Notes: a model not told the origin generated them from the sequence alone. A stretch of DNA of 64,000 bases from Nocardia vaccinii NBRC 15922 (GCF_001613305.1 NZ_BDCC01000052.1:1-64000); one strand, 5' to 3'. Positions 51,326-60,707 are shown, counted from the stretch's first letter. Made by a program: numbers and translations.

Positions 51326-51440
51326 GTGCTGGTGACCAAGAGGCTCAACGAGCTCGAATACGTCGACGGCCGGTTCGCGCCTGGTCACCATGTGCTGTTG
51401 CGGCGGGCTGGGCACCGGAACCCTGATCGAACGCCACTGA
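51326..51440 (+). pseudogene. Thiolase C-terminal remnant
   Basis: It encodes VLVTKRLNELEYVDGRF and, one frame over, the CCGGLGTGTLIERH end. This is very close to the last 38 residues of the thiolase at 40870-42048, suggesting a duplicated operon that was deleted. Confidence 0.7.
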
Positions 51441-51504
51441 CCGTCGCCCACCGGGCATGAAGGCGCCCTGGTCCGTTTCGTCCGGGGCAGGGCACTGCTC
51501 GGGT

Positions 51505-52533
51505 TCAGCGCCGTCGGTACACGAGTGCTTCGTCCTCGCCCTGCTCACTCGTGGCCTGGCCGCGCGTGACGAGTACGTCCAGATGCGCTCCGGTCTCGTT
51601 CACGGCCAGAACCTGGTCGAAGACGCTCAGCTCGGTGAAGGCCAGCTCGCGGCGGGTCCACGGGATGAGCTGCGCGACCTCGTACGCGGTGGCCGTTTCA
51701 CCGATGCCTTCCAACGTCTCGGTGAGCCGCCGCTCGTGATGCTCGAGCAGCTCGTGCACGCGGGCGTGGACGCTCCCGCCCGCCGGGCCGTGTGCGGGCA
51801 GCAGGCGAGCGTCGGGCAGTGTCAGCATCAGCCGGAGCGAGTCGAGGTAGTCGGCCAGCGGCCCGAGATACGGTGCCGGCTGAAAGCCGATCGACGGCGT
51901 AATGTGCGGGAGTACGTGGTCGCCGGCGAACAGCAGCCCGGCCGCGGCGTCCTGGAAAACCACGTGGCCACTGGTGTGGCCGGGGGTCGCGAGCACGCGG
52001 AGCTTCCGCCCGGCGACGTCGAGTTCGGCGTGGTTGTTCAGCCACCGGTCGGGCATTTCCCACAGTTCCGCGGTGGGCTGCTGTCGATGGGAGGCGGCGG
52101 CCTCGTCCATCAGTTTCCTCGCCCCGCCGCGGCGCAGCCTGGCGAGATAGCTGGGTTCGGTCGTGCCGTCGATGACCCCCTTGATGTACGCCAGGTTCTG
52201 GCGCTCCCGCTCACCGATCGCTATAGCGCTGCCGAACAGTCGCCTGATTTCGACGGCCATCGTGTAGTGGTCCCGGTGCGCGTGGGTCACGAAGAACTCG
52301 TGGATGTCGCCGAATTCGCGATCGAGGCCCTTCAGGGCCCGGCCGAGCTCGGCCTTCGCCTCGGCGAGTGCCCAGCCCGCGTCGATCAGCGTGACGCCCC
52401 CGTCGTCGAGGATCGCGTAGACGTTGACCGCGCGCAGCCCGTCGCTGGGAAGCGGCAACGGAATGCGGTAGACGTCGGGGGCGACCATCTCGACGCCTGA
52501 TTCTGCCCAGGCGTGGCGGGATTCAGAACTCAT
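51505..52533 (-). CDS. Metallo-beta-lactamase-fold hydrolase
   Basis: ATG 52533; 342 residues. The zinc motif FVTHAHRDHYTMAVEI (H-x-H-x-D-H, about 84-92) and further ligands in LATPGHTSGHVVFQ and LLFAGDHVLP are complete. After the MBL domain comes a helical C-terminal region (ELLEHHERRLTETLEGIGET) as in LACTB2-like proteins. In CoA clusters such enzymes may act as thioesterases or lactonases. No good Shine-Dalgarno. Confidence 0.88.
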   Translation of the reverse strand: MSSESRHAWAESGVEMVAPDVYRIPLPLPSDGLRAVNVYAILDDGGVTLIDAGWALAEAKAELGRALKGLDREFGDIHEFFVTHAHRDHYTMAVEIRRLFGSAIAIGERERQNLAYIKGVIDGTTEPSYLARLRRGGARKLMDEAAASHRQQPTAELWEMPDRWLNNHAELDVAGRKLRVLATPGHTSGHVVFQDAAAGLLFAGDHVLPHITPSIGFQPAPYLGPLADYLDSLRLMLTLPDARLLPAHGPAGGSVHARVHELLEHHERRLTETLEGIGETATAYEVAQLIPWTRRELAFTELSVFDQVLAVNETGAHLDVLVTRGQATSEQGEDEALVYRRR

Positions 52534-52770
52534 TCGGGAACGTCCGTTTCGGTATGTGGGTTGCTGGGGGTACTGAAAGTCGCGCACCATGCCACGCCCC
52601 CGGGGCCGGCCGAACGGATGTCCCCAGGGGCCCCTGCGCAGTCGGCCACCGCGTTTTCCTTCGTGTCCGGCCGGACGCGGTGACGGGCCGGCCCGGGCCC
52701 GTTGTGGCCTCGGGTAACCGATCTCGTTCCGCGCCCGGCGTTGTTGACGTTACCTGGACCTCCAACTACT

Positions 52771-52792
52771 CTCAACCGAGTAGTTGGTTGAG
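52771..52792. promoter_or_regulatory. Operator CTCAACCGAG-TA-GTTGGTTGAG
   Basis: Ten-bp arms with two mismatches between them (GAG in the left core). It lies 33 bp before the SDR gene remnant at 52825. Confidence 0.7.
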
Positions 52793-52824
52793 GCGGTGAC
52801 AGCCGTGAAAGGGAGTTACGTCTG

Positions 52825-53561
52825 GTGCGGCTCCAATTGAAGGACAAAGTAGCGATCGTGACCGGGGCCTCCCGGGGAATCGGCCGCGCGATGACGGAGT
52901 CGTTTGTGGACGCCGGGGCGCGGGTCATGATGGTGTCACGGAAACTGCTGGGCCTGGAGCAGGTGGCCGCCGAGTTTCCCGATGGTGTCGTCGACGTGTT
53001 CGCGGCCGATGCGGGCAGCCCGGAAGCGCCGGTGCGTGCGTCGAGGCGACGCCGGGACGCTTCGGGCGGCTCGACATTCTCGTCAACATGCGGCGACCAA
53101 CCCCTACTACGGCGGCGTGATGGATATCGAGACGTCGCAATTCGACAAGACGATCGAAGTGAACCAGCGTGGGTCGCTCGTGTGGACCCAGTGTGCCTAC
53201 CGTCAGGCGCTCGTGGTCGTCCTCAACATTTCCAGTATCGGTGCTTTCCGTACCGTGAAGAACCTTGCCGTGTACAACATGAGCAAGGCCGCCCTGGTTC
53301 ATCTCACACAGCAGCTCGCCTACGAACTCGCTCCCGGTGTGCGGGTGGCAGGGATCGCGCCCGGCCTTGTGGAGACCACGATGGCGAAGTCGCTGACCGA
53401 CCCTCGACCTGCGGGCGGCGAAGCTGCCGATGAAACGGATCGGCCAGCCGGCCGACATCGCGAACATGGCGCTCTTCCTGGTCTCCGACGCGGCGAGCTG
53501 GCTCACTGGGCAAACGATCGTGATCGACGGCGGAGCGAGCCTCCGGCCGCTTTCAAATTGA
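52825..53561 (+). pseudogene. SDR oxidoreductase with two frameshifts
   Basis: GTG 52825 opens LKDKVAIVTGASRGIGRAMT, then the frame is lost near 53035-53090. The next piece, NPYYGGVMDIETSQFDKTIE and VYNMSKAALVHLTQQLAYEL, holds Y-x3-K. A further shift near 53400 leads to LPMKRIGQPADIANMALFLV and TGQTIVIDGGASL with stop at 53559. All SDR parts are present, so two base errors or recent mutations suffice. If sequencing error is excluded the gene is inactive. Confidence 0.8.
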
Positions 53562-53619
53562 CTCTTGACTTAATACATTGATCGCGAGCGGATCCCGGAT
53601 CGCTCGCCGGACGTAAGGA

Positions 53620-55230
53620 ATGTTCGCACCGATGGATGTTGGGATGCGGGTCGTACGCGAGGTGTTGCGCCGTCGAGCCAATGAGGAGCCGGACCGGAAC
53701 TTCGTCAAGTGCGGCAGCGACGACTGGATCACGTTCGGCGACATGGCCGGCCGCGCCGAGCGCCTGGCGGCGGGTTTCGCCGCATTGGGCGTCGAAAAGG
53801 GTGATCGGATCGGTGTCCTCTCCGACACTCGTGAAGAGGTCTTCGCCACGCTCATGGCCTGCTCGCAGGCGGGTGCGATCAACCTCGGGCTGAACACGTT
53901 CCTCAAGGGCGACTTCCTCAAGTACCAGCTGGTCGATGCCGGGGTCAGCGTGCTGGTCGCGGACCGGGCCGGGTGGAACACGGTGCGCCCGTTCGTGTCC
54001 GAAACCCCGCTCCGGCACGTCATCCTGCTCGATGGCGAGGCGGAACCGGTAGGCGGCGTCGCCGTGCACCAGTTCGCCGAGGTCATGACGATCGGTACCC
54101 GGGTGCCCGAGCCCGACCTGAGTCCACGGGATCTGCTGGGCCTGCTGTACACCTCGGGGACGACGGGGAACCCCAAGGGCTGCATGCTCAGTCACGGCAA
54201 CTACACCAACGTGCCCAGCTCGTACCTGGCCAGCGACCGGATCCGGCCGGGTGACCGCATTTTCACCGCGTTCCCGTTCTTTCACACGGCAGGCCAGATC
54301 ATCATCCTGATGAGCGGCCTGGTCGCGCCGCTGGAGGTCGTGTACGAGCCGAGGTTCAGTGCCTCGACCTACATGAAGCGTGCCAGAGAAGAGAAGGCGA
54401 CCCTCCTGTGGGGCGTGGGGGCGATGGCACTCGCGGTGCTCGCGCAACCGGAGTCGAGCGACGACGCCACCGGGTCGTTCCGCCTCGCGCAGTTCCAGCC
54501 ACTGCGGCCCGACCGCCAGCTCGAGTTCAAGGAGCGTTTCAACGTTCCGGTGATCGCCGAAGGCTACGGTCAGACGGAATGCGTTCCCATCACCACCAGC
54601 AGGCTGAGCGACGAACGCCGCCGGGGGAGTGTCGGCAGGCCCGTCGACCACCTCGAGGTGCAACTGGTCGACGAAAACGACGAGCCGGTGCCGGTGGGCA
54701 CCGTGGGCGAGATCGTGGCACGCCCACGTCGTCCTGAGGTCATGTTCCAGGGCTACTGGGGGAAGCCGCAGGAGACCGTGAAGTCGATCCGTAACCTCTG
54801 GCACCACACGGGCGACTTCGCGACGCAGGACGAAGACGGGTTCATCTACTTCGTGGACCGCAAGAGCGACGCTTTGCGCAGGCGCGGCGAGAACATCTCC
54901 TCGGCCGCGGTGGAGGGCGTCATTCGCACCCATCCGGCGGTCGACACCGTGGCCGTCGTGGGTGTCCCGTCGGACTTCACCGAGGACGAAGTGAAAGCGG
55001 TGGTCGTCCTGCACGCCGGGGCGGAGTTGCAGCCCGGCGAGTTGTTCGAGCACTGTAAGGATAAGTTGCCCTACTTCGCGGTGCCACGCTACGTCGAAAT
55101 CGTCGACGAGCTGCCGACGAACGCCCTCGGCAAGATCAGGAAATACGTCCTCCGGGAAAACGGGATCACCCCGAACACGGTGGATCTGGAAGCGCTGGGG
55201 TTCCGGATCGAGCGTCATGAGCGGCGCTGA
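53620..55230 (+). CDS. AMP-dependent acyl-CoA ligase
   Basis: ATG 53620, with ATG 53632 a possible alternative because TAAGGA abuts the first; 536 residues. Motifs: LLYTSGTTGNPKGCMLSHGN (about 174-193), IAEGYGQTECVPITTSRL, WHHTGDFATQDEDGFIYFVD, RRGENISSAAVEGVIRTHPA and NALGKIRKYVLRE with the catalytic Lys. It resembles CaiC/FadD17-like ligases. It activates a carboxylic acid for the pathway on the right side of the island. Overlaps the next gene by 14 bases. Confidence 0.92.
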   Translation: MFAPMDVGMRVVREVLRRRANEEPDRNFVKCGSDDWITFGDMAGRAERLAAGFAALGVEKGDRIGVLSDTREEVFATLMACSQAGAINLGLNTFLKGDFLKYQLVDAGVSVLVADRAGWNTVRPFVSETPLRHVILLDGEAEPVGGVAVHQFAEVMTIGTRVPEPDLSPRDLLGLLYTSGTTGNPKGCMLSHGNYTNVPSSYLASDRIRPGDRIFTAFPFFHTAGQIIILMSGLVAPLEVVYEPRFSASTYMKRAREEKATLLWGVGAMALAVLAQPESSDDATGSFRLAQFQPLRPDRQLEFKERFNVPVIAEGYGQTECVPITTSRLSDERRRGSVGRPVDHLEVQLVDENDEPVPVGTVGEIVARPRRPEVMFQGYWGKPQETVKSIRNLWHHTGDFATQDEDGFIYFVDRKSDALRRRGENISSAAVEGVIRTHPAVDTVAVVGVPSDFTEDEVKAVVVLHAGAELQPGELFEHCKDKLPYFAVPRYVEIVDELPTNALGKIRKYVLRENGITPNTVDLEALGFRIERHERR

Positions 55231-56461
55231 CGAAGCCTGCCGTGGTGGGAGCCGGGAGAAGGCCATGAACGCTGCGCCGGGTGCGGAAGCCGGGGCATTC
55301 GAGCACAACGACGGGCGAGTGACGACGAACGGTCGTGGCACGGATCCACGTGACGGGCGCCCCTATCGGGTCGTCCAGTGGACGACCGGGTTCGTCGGCC
55401 GGTCGGCGCTGCGCTACCTGCTCGACCGGCCCGGTTTCCAGGTGGTGGGCGCGAAGTGTCACAGCCCGCGGAAAGAGGGCCGAGACGTCGCCGATCTCGT
55501 CCGACGGCCACCGATCGGTGTGCGGGCGACATGCGACGAGTCGGCACTTCTCGCGCTCGACGCGGATTGCGTGGTCTTCACCCCGCACGATTCCGGGCAG
55601 CGCGACCCGACAGTTCCCGGCACGCTCTCGCACGAGCACTTCCAGACCGCGCTGCGGATCCTGCGCAGCGGCAAGAACGTGGTCAGCTCGCTGTGCCCGC
55701 CGACCCATTTCCGTCACCTGGCGGATCCGGAGCTGTTCATGGGGGAGATCGAGGCGGCCTGCCGGACGGGGGAGAGTTCGATTCACTTCACCGGGGTCGA
55801 CCCGGGCTTCTTCACCGACGCTCTCGCCGTGGCCGTGTCCAGCGGGGTAGGCCGCGTGGACCGGATCCGTACCTGGGAGATCCTGGACTACTTTGCCATC
55901 CCGTACACCGGTGGCCCCTTGACCTCACTGTTCGGCAGGCGGCCCGAGGAGCTGCAGGAGGGCGGGCACGAGAGCTGGATCCGGGAAGGCTGGGGTGGCG
56001 TGCCGCATCTGCTCGCCGACGCGTTCGGACAGCAGTTGGACGCGATCGACGTCGACTTCGACTACTGGCTCGCGGACGAGTCGTACGAGACGCCGGGCGG
56101 CAGGCTGATCGAAAAGGGCACGATCGGCGCCTACATTTTCGATCAGCACGGCGTCGCGGGCGGCCGCCGGATCTTCACCACGACACACGTGAACCGGATG
56201 GGCCCGCACACCGGCCCCGACTGGCCGACCGTCGGGCATGACGGTGGGTACCGCATCGACATCGAGGGCTCGACACCACTGCGAGTGGACATCCCACTGG
56301 GAAACGAGGGCGGCCGCGGCAGCGCGCTGGCCGATGCGGGTGAGGTCACCGCCGCGCGCCTGGTCAACTGCATCGTGCCGCTGATCAACTCTTCACCCGG
56401 TTACCGGACCTTCCTGGACCTGGGCCAGATAACCTCGAGCCTCGGTCAGCTCTCCGCCTGA
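55217..56461 (+). CDS. DapB-like NAD(P)-dependent oxidoreductase
   Basis: ATG 55217, or ATG 55265; 414 or 398 residues. The Rossmann start is YRVVQWTTGFVGRSALRYLL (about 50-69), then FQVVGAKCHSPRKEGRDVAD. DADCVVFTPHDSGQRDPTVP and STPLRVDIPLGNEGG complete the type often annotated as dihydrodipicolinate reductase-like or 2,4-diaminopentanoate dehydrogenase-like. Such proteins are common in actinobacterial CoA-catabolic clusters; their reaction there is unknown to me. A broken relative lies at 59048. Confidence 0.82.
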   Translation: MSGADEACRGGSREKAMNAAPGAEAGAFEHNDGRVTTNGRGTDPRDGRPYRVVQWTTGFVGRSALRYLLDRPGFQVVGAKCHSPRKEGRDVADLVRRPPIGVRATCDESALLALDADCVVFTPHDSGQRDPTVPGTLSHEHFQTALRILRSGKNVVSSLCPPTHFRHLADPELFMGEIEAACRTGESSIHFTGVDPGFFTDALAVAVSSGVGRVDRIRTWEILDYFAIPYTGGPLTSLFGRRPEELQEGGHESWIREGWGGVPHLLADAFGQQLDAIDVDFDYWLADESYETPGGRLIEKGTIGAYIFDQHGVAGGRRIFTTTHVNRMGPHTGPDWPTVGHDGGYRIDIEGSTPLRVDIPLGNEGGRGSALADAGEVTAARLVNCIVPLINSSPGYRTFLDLGQITSSLGQLSA

Positions 56462-56724
56462 GACGCGGCCGGGAGCGGCTGTCCCCGCGGCACCTCCGCA
56501 CGAGCCCGGCCCATGACCAGGTGACCGCCCGTGAGGCAGTCCGGTCGCGGGCCGGGCACCGGGTGCGACACTATTCCTCGATCCTTGCCCCCGGGTGTGA
56601 CCCGCCGGGGGGCGGCCGGAGGGCGCGCCCACTGGGGTCCCGGGCGGCAGGTCACGGAGAATCCGGCACGGTGCGGCAATGGACACCTTGTTTCACAAGG
56701 TGACCATTGCTACATTGACCCTGG

Positions 56725-56738
56725 ATCAACCAGTTGGT
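56725..56738. promoter_or_regulatory. Operator ATCAAC-CA-GTTGGT before the ACAD pair
   Basis: One mismatch to consensus. GGTAGCTTCGA follows directly (56740), the same -10-like block seen after the operators at 22455 and 43630. It is about 50 bp before the ACAD start. Confidence 0.7.
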
Positions 56739-56778
56739 CGGTAGCTTCGATGGCCAATGCTGTCGCGTCGAGGAGCGG

Positions 56779-57969
56779 ATGCGAATGGATTTTCAGGAAA
56801 CGTCGGAGCAGCAGGCACTGCGGTTCGAGCTTCGGAAGTATCTCGGCGAGATGGTGACGCCCGATGTGCGTGCTCAGCTCCTTCGTGAGGGGGAGTCGAG
56901 CCAACTGTTCCTCGAACTCGTCAAGAAGATGGGGCACGATGGCTGGCTCGGTATCGGCTGGCCGAAAGAGTACGGTGGGCGTGGGCTGAGCCTGATCGAG
57001 GACTACATTTTCTTCGACGAGGTCAAGCGCGCGTGGGCGCCGGTGAACTTCGCGACCCTCAACACGGTCGGGCCGACGCTGATGGAACACGGCAGCGAGG
57101 AACAGAAGAACCGCTTCCTGCCTCCCATCCTGCGCGGTGAACTGCAGCTGGCGATCGGTTACTCCGAGCCCGAGGCGGGCACCGACCTCGCGTCCCTGCG
57201 GACGCGGGCCGTCCGGGACGGTGACCACTACGTCGTCAACGGGTCGAAGATCTTCACCACCCGGGCCCAGGTCGCCGACTACATCTGGCTCGCGGCCAGG
57301 ACCGACCCGGAAGCGCCCAAGCACAAGGGCATTTCGATCATGCTCGTGCCGACCGACCAGCCGGGGTTCAGCTGGTCGCCGATCGCCACCGTGGGCGGCA
57401 CCACGACCACCGCCACCTACTACCAGGACGTGCGGGTACCGGTCGAGAACCTCGTCGGGCAGGAGAACGACGGCTGGCGGCTCCTCACGAGCGCGCTGAA
57501 TCGCGAACGCGTCGGTCAGGCCGCCTTCGTCGGGCTCGCCGAGCGACTGTACGACGACCTTCTCGCCTGGTGCCGCACCGCCGGCCCGGACGGCCGCAGG
57601 CCGATCGACGAGCCGTGGGTGCGCAACGACCTCGCCCGCGTCGTGGCCACGGTGCGTGCCGTGCGCCTGGTGAACCTCGACATGGCGGCGAGCCTGGCGC
57701 GGGGCGCCGCGGGCCACGCCGAGGCGTCCGCGACCAAGGTGTTCGGCACGGAGGCCACTGTGGACGCCTATCGCACGATGCTCGGCATACTCGGCTCCGC
57801 GTCCTACCTCCCGGCCGGCTCTCCCGGTGCGCTGCTGCACGGGGAGCTCGAACACGCCGCGCGCGAGTCGCAGATCAACACCTTCGGCGGCGGCACGAAC
57901 GACATGCAACGGGAAATCATCGCCTGGCGGGGGATCGGCATGAAGCGGGACACCGGGGGTGTGCGTTGA
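56779..57969 (+). CDS. Acyl-CoA dehydrogenase, first of a pair
   Basis: ATG 56779 is three bases after GAGGAG; ATG 56785 (MDFQETSEQQALRFELRKYL) is better spaced and equally likely. About 396 residues. Blocks: QLAIGYSEPEAGTDLASLRT, YVVNGSKIFTTRAQVADYIW and NTFGGGTNDMQREIIAWRGI. The GGGTNDMQRE block marks it as the larger chain of a heteromeric ACAD. Its stop overlaps the next gene's start. Confidence 0.92.
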   Translation: MRMDFQETSEQQALRFELRKYLGEMVTPDVRAQLLREGESSQLFLELVKKMGHDGWLGIGWPKEYGGRGLSLIEDYIFFDEVKRAWAPVNFATLNTVGPTLMEHGSEEQKNRFLPPILRGELQLAIGYSEPEAGTDLASLRTRAVRDGDHYVVNGSKIFTTRAQVADYIWLAARTDPEAPKHKGISIMLVPTDQPGFSWSPIATVGGTTTTATYYQDVRVPVENLVGQENDGWRLLTSALNRERVGQAAFVGLAERLYDDLLAWCRTAGPDGRRPIDEPWVRNDLARVVATVRAVRLVNLDMAASLARGAAGHAEASATKVFGTEATVDAYRTMLGILGSASYLPAGSPGALLHGELEHAARESQINTFGGGTNDMQREIIAWRGIGMKRDTGGVR

Positions 57970-59051
57970 TCGACTTCACCTTCTCCGAACAGCAGAGCGT
58001 AACGGCCGGCCTCGCCGAGCAGGTCTTCGCCGATCACGGCGGGCAGGAGCGGCTTGCGGCGGCCGAGGCCTCGGCGGAGCAGCTGAACCGGGCGCTGTGG
58101 GATGCGCTGACCGCGTCGGGGCTGCCCGGCGTCTGGATCGGCGAGGATGCCGGCGGCGCCGGAGGCGGGATCCTGGAGCTCTGCGCGGCGTTGGAGGTCC
58201 AGGGCCGGCACGTGGTGCACGCGCCACTGGCGGCGTCCGGTGTCGGCGGGATGTTCGTCGAGCGGTTCGGTTCGACCGGGCTGCGCGAGCGGTTGCTGCC
58301 GCGGGTCGTGGACGGGACCGCGATCGTCGCGCCGGCACTGGCCGAACTCGGCCCTGACCTGCCGACGCGGCCGCGAACGACGGTGTCGGCGCAGGGCGAG
58401 GTAACCGGCCGGAAGCTCAGCGTTCCCGGCGGAGGCGCGGCCACCCATTTCCTGGTGCCGGCACTCCTCGACAGCGGCGCTGTCGCGGTCGCTCTCGTCG
58501 AGCGCGCCGCGCCCGGGGTTACCGTCACGCCGGCGCGCACCTCGAGCCGGGAGCACGTCGCGCATGTCGAGCTGGCCGGCGCGCTGGGGGTGCTGGTCGA
58601 TGACGCCGGGGCGGCCGAGTGGCTCTACCAGCACTGCGTGGTCGCCGCCTGCGCGGTGCAGTTGGGGGTGCTCGATGCCGCCACCAGGGCGGCGGCCGAA
58701 TACACCTCGTCCCGCGTCCAGTTCGGGCGGCCGCTCACGTACTTCCAGTCGGTGCTCAAGCGTGGTGCCGATGCCTACACGGACACGCGCGCCGTCCGGG
58801 TGACCCTGTGGCACGCCGCGTGGCAGCTTGCGCAGGATATGGATGCGAGCGAGGCGGCGGCGATCGCGAAGTGGTGGGCCTCGGAGGCGGGTCACCGTAC
58901 CGGCCACTCCATGCTCCACGTGCACGGCGGCCTCGGTAACGACCTGACCTATCCCGCGCACCGGTACTACCTGTGGGCCAAGCAGATCGACGCCTCTCTC
59001 GGCGTGCCCAGTCAGCAACTCGAGCGGATCGGGGCGGGCCTGGCGCGATGA
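57966..59051 (+). CDS. Acyl-CoA dehydrogenase, second of a pair
   Basis: TTG 57966 overlaps the preceding stop; 361 residues. It reads MIDFTFSEQQSVTAGLAEQV, VQFGRPLTYFQSVLKRGADA and MLHVHGGLGNDLTYPAHRYY. The central part is short and the usual C-terminal GGT block is absent. Together with its neighbour it should form an alpha2beta2 ACAD like FadE26/27 or FadE28/29. Confidence 0.9.
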   Translation: MIDFTFSEQQSVTAGLAEQVFADHGGQERLAAAEASAEQLNRALWDALTASGLPGVWIGEDAGGAGGGILELCAALEVQGRHVVHAPLAASGVGGMFVERFGSTGLRERLLPRVVDGTAIVAPALAELGPDLPTRPRTTVSAQGEVTGRKLSVPGGGAATHFLVPALLDSGAVAVALVERAAPGVTVTPARTSSREHVAHVELAGALGVLVDDAGAAEWLYQHCVVAACAVQLGVLDAATRAAAEYTSSRVQFGRPLTYFQSVLKRGADAYTDTRAVRVTLWHAAWQLAQDMDASEAAAIAKWWASEAGHRTGHSMLHVHGGLGNDLTYPAHRYYLWAKQIDASLGVPSQQLERIGAGLAR

Positions 59052-59345
59052 CGGCGAACCGGTGGGTCAGCGCTGGTCCATGTCTCGCGTACAGCCCCGA
59101 GAAGGACGGGAAAGACATCGCCAGCCTGATCGGGCACGCGCCGATCGGTGTCACGATCACCACCGACAAGGAGCGGATCTACGATCTCGACGCGGACATC
59201 GTCGTGTACGCCGGCGTGCGATGCCCGACGACAGTGGCCGTCGCGAGGAGATGAGCCGCCTGCTGGCCTCGGGCAAGAACGTCGTGACGATCACCGACTA
59301 CAACTTCCCCTGGCAGCGCGGTGAAGAAGGCGCGCGGGTGCTCGA
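59048..59345 (+). pseudogene. Truncated DapB-like oxidoreductase
   Basis: ATG 59048 overlaps the ACAD stop. CLAYSPEKDGKDIASLIGHA, PIGVTITTDKERIYDLDADI and VVYAGVR run to about 59225. The remainder (MPDDSGRREEMSRLLASGKN and VVTITDYNFPWQRGEEGARV) is one frame over. The N-terminal Rossmann strand and the whole C-terminal half are missing. It is a relative of the gene at 55217. Confidence 0.75.
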
Positions 59346-59603
59346 AGGCGCGGGGCCGAGCGGATCCGGGGTCCCGTGGAGGTGTCGACGTACATCCGGG
59401 AGCGCAGGTGCGGATGCTGCGCCGCCTCCCCGATCTCGAGCACCGGTGCGCCGCAGGCGTCCGTGCCAGCGAAGCGTTCGGTCCGTCGCGAGTGCGCCGG
59501 CCAGTGCGATGTAGTCGATGTCGTGACCGGCCTCGGTGGCGACGGGGCAGCTGTGGCCTCAGCCGGTCGGCCGCACGTAGATCAGGCGCGGGTTTGTCCG
59601 TGG

Positions 59604-59765
59604 TCAGCTCCGCCGGGCCGAGCCCGATCCGCTCCATAGCACGTCGGCGCCGTGGGACGCGAACACCATGGAGGCGAACGGACCCGGGCCCAGCGCGCTC
59701 AGGTCGAGCACGCGGACGCCGGAAAGCGGATGCGAAATCGTGGGGGACGCGGTCGTGGTCGTCAT
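59604..59765 (-). pseudogene. CaiB/BaiF CoA-transferase N-terminal scrap
   Basis: ATG 59765 opens MTTTTASPTISHPLSGVRVL, then DLSALGPGPFASMVFASHGA and a stop after 53 residues. The family is about 380 residues. It sits five bases behind the ECH stop, so the deleted gene was part of the same operon. Confidence 0.75.
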
Positions 59766-59770
59766 CGTGG

Positions 59771-60613
59771 TCAGTGCCCCTCGAACGTGCCGGCGCGCCG
59801 CTCGCGGAACGCGGCGATCGCTTCTTGGTGATCCGCTGTTTCGAACAGGATCCGCTGGATCGAGTACTCCGATTCCAGCACGTGGTCCCAGCCATCGCGG
59901 GTCGAGGCGAGCAGTTCCAGCGCCGCGCGGACGCCCAGCGGCGGCAGAGCGGTGAGGCGTCGGGCGAACGCGATCGCCGCGTCCAGGACGTTTCCCTCGG
60001 CGATCTCGTCGACCAGACCCAGTGCGTGGGCCCGCTCCGCGGGCACCGGTTCGCCGAGGGCGAGCATGCGCCGGGCCGGCTGGAGTCCGATGAGTTGGGG
60101 GAGTAGCCGGCTGAGACCCATTTCCGGGCCGAGACCGAGTGTGGCGAAACCCGCGGCGAACTTCGCGTCGGCCGCGGCGACACGGAAATCGTGCATCACG
60201 GCGAGACACAGGCCGCCGCCCGCGGCGGCACCGTTCACCGCGGCGACCGTCGGTTTGGGGAATTTCAGCATCTCGGTCATCCAGCGTCCGGGCCCGGTCC
60301 GGTCGACCACCTGCTCCGACAGGCTCAACGGCCGGAGGCCGTTGTCGGTGCCGCCGCGGTTCGGCCGGCCCAGAGGTCTGGCAACCGTGCTCTGCTCGGC
60401 TACGGCGCCCAGCGTGCCGATGTCGGCGCCGACGCAGAACGACGACCCCGCGCCGGTCGTGACGATGGCACGCACATCCTCGTCGGCCGTGGCAGCGGTG
60501 AACGCGTCCTTCAGCAACCGGAACATCGCGCCGCCGACCGCATTTTGCTTTTCCGGCCGATTCAGCGTCACCACCATGATGTCGCCGCGTTTCTCCCACT
60601 CGACTTCGGCCAT
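59771..60613 (-). CDS. Enoyl-CoA hydratase/isomerase
   Basis: ATG 60613 follows AGAGGA; 280 residues. Blocks: TLNRPEKQNAVGGAMFRLLK, TGAGSSFCVGADIGTLGAVA (about 58-77) and VNGAAAGGGLCLAVMHDFRV, then FATLGLGPEMGLSRLLPQLI. A 35-residue insert after the first oxyanion block is longer than usual. The operator at 60655-60668 is 42 bp upstream. Confidence 0.9.
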   Translation of the reverse strand: MAEVEWEKRGDIMVVTLNRPEKQNAVGGAMFRLLKDAFTAATADEDVRAIVTTGAGSSFCVGADIGTLGAVAEQSTVARPLGRPNRGGTDNGLRPLSLSEQVVDRTGPGRWMTEMLKFPKPTVAAVNGAAAGGGLCLAVMHDFRVAAADAKFAAGFATLGLGPEMGLSRLLPQLIGLQPARRMLALGEPVPAERAHALGLVDEIAEGNVLDAAIAFARRLTALPPLGVRAALELLASTRDGWDHVLESEYSIQRILFETADHQEAIAAFRERRAGTFEGH

Positions 60614-60654
60614 AGCCCGTCCTCTCGTCATCGTCGACTTCGGGTAACCATAAC

Positions 60655-60668
60655 ACCAACTAGTTGGT
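60655..60668. promoter_or_regulatory. Operator ACCAAC-TA-GTTGGT before the hydratase
   Basis: Perfect arms, extended to CACCAAC / GTTGGTG. It controls the leftward hydratase at 60613. Confidence 0.78.
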
Positions 60669-60707
60669 GGAAAACGAAATCTCCCGGCGGGACGATCGCG
60701 GCTGCTA

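Larger units (their letters stand above)
50422..51504. other. Degraded stretch with gene scraps
   Basis: No intact gene. Scraps seen are an SDR start at 50693-50760, a plus-strand peptide GVVNGETYDNRYLAVW ending at 51170 that recalls a SnoaL/NTF2-like protein, a copied operator and leader at 51257-51300, and a thiolase C-terminus at 51326-51440. Confidence 0.6.

Noticed and set aside
53503..55341. Minus-strand 612-residue open frame antisense to the acyl-CoA ligase
   Set aside because: The plus strand encodes a complete ligase with all motifs; the antisense frame has no recognisable protein features.
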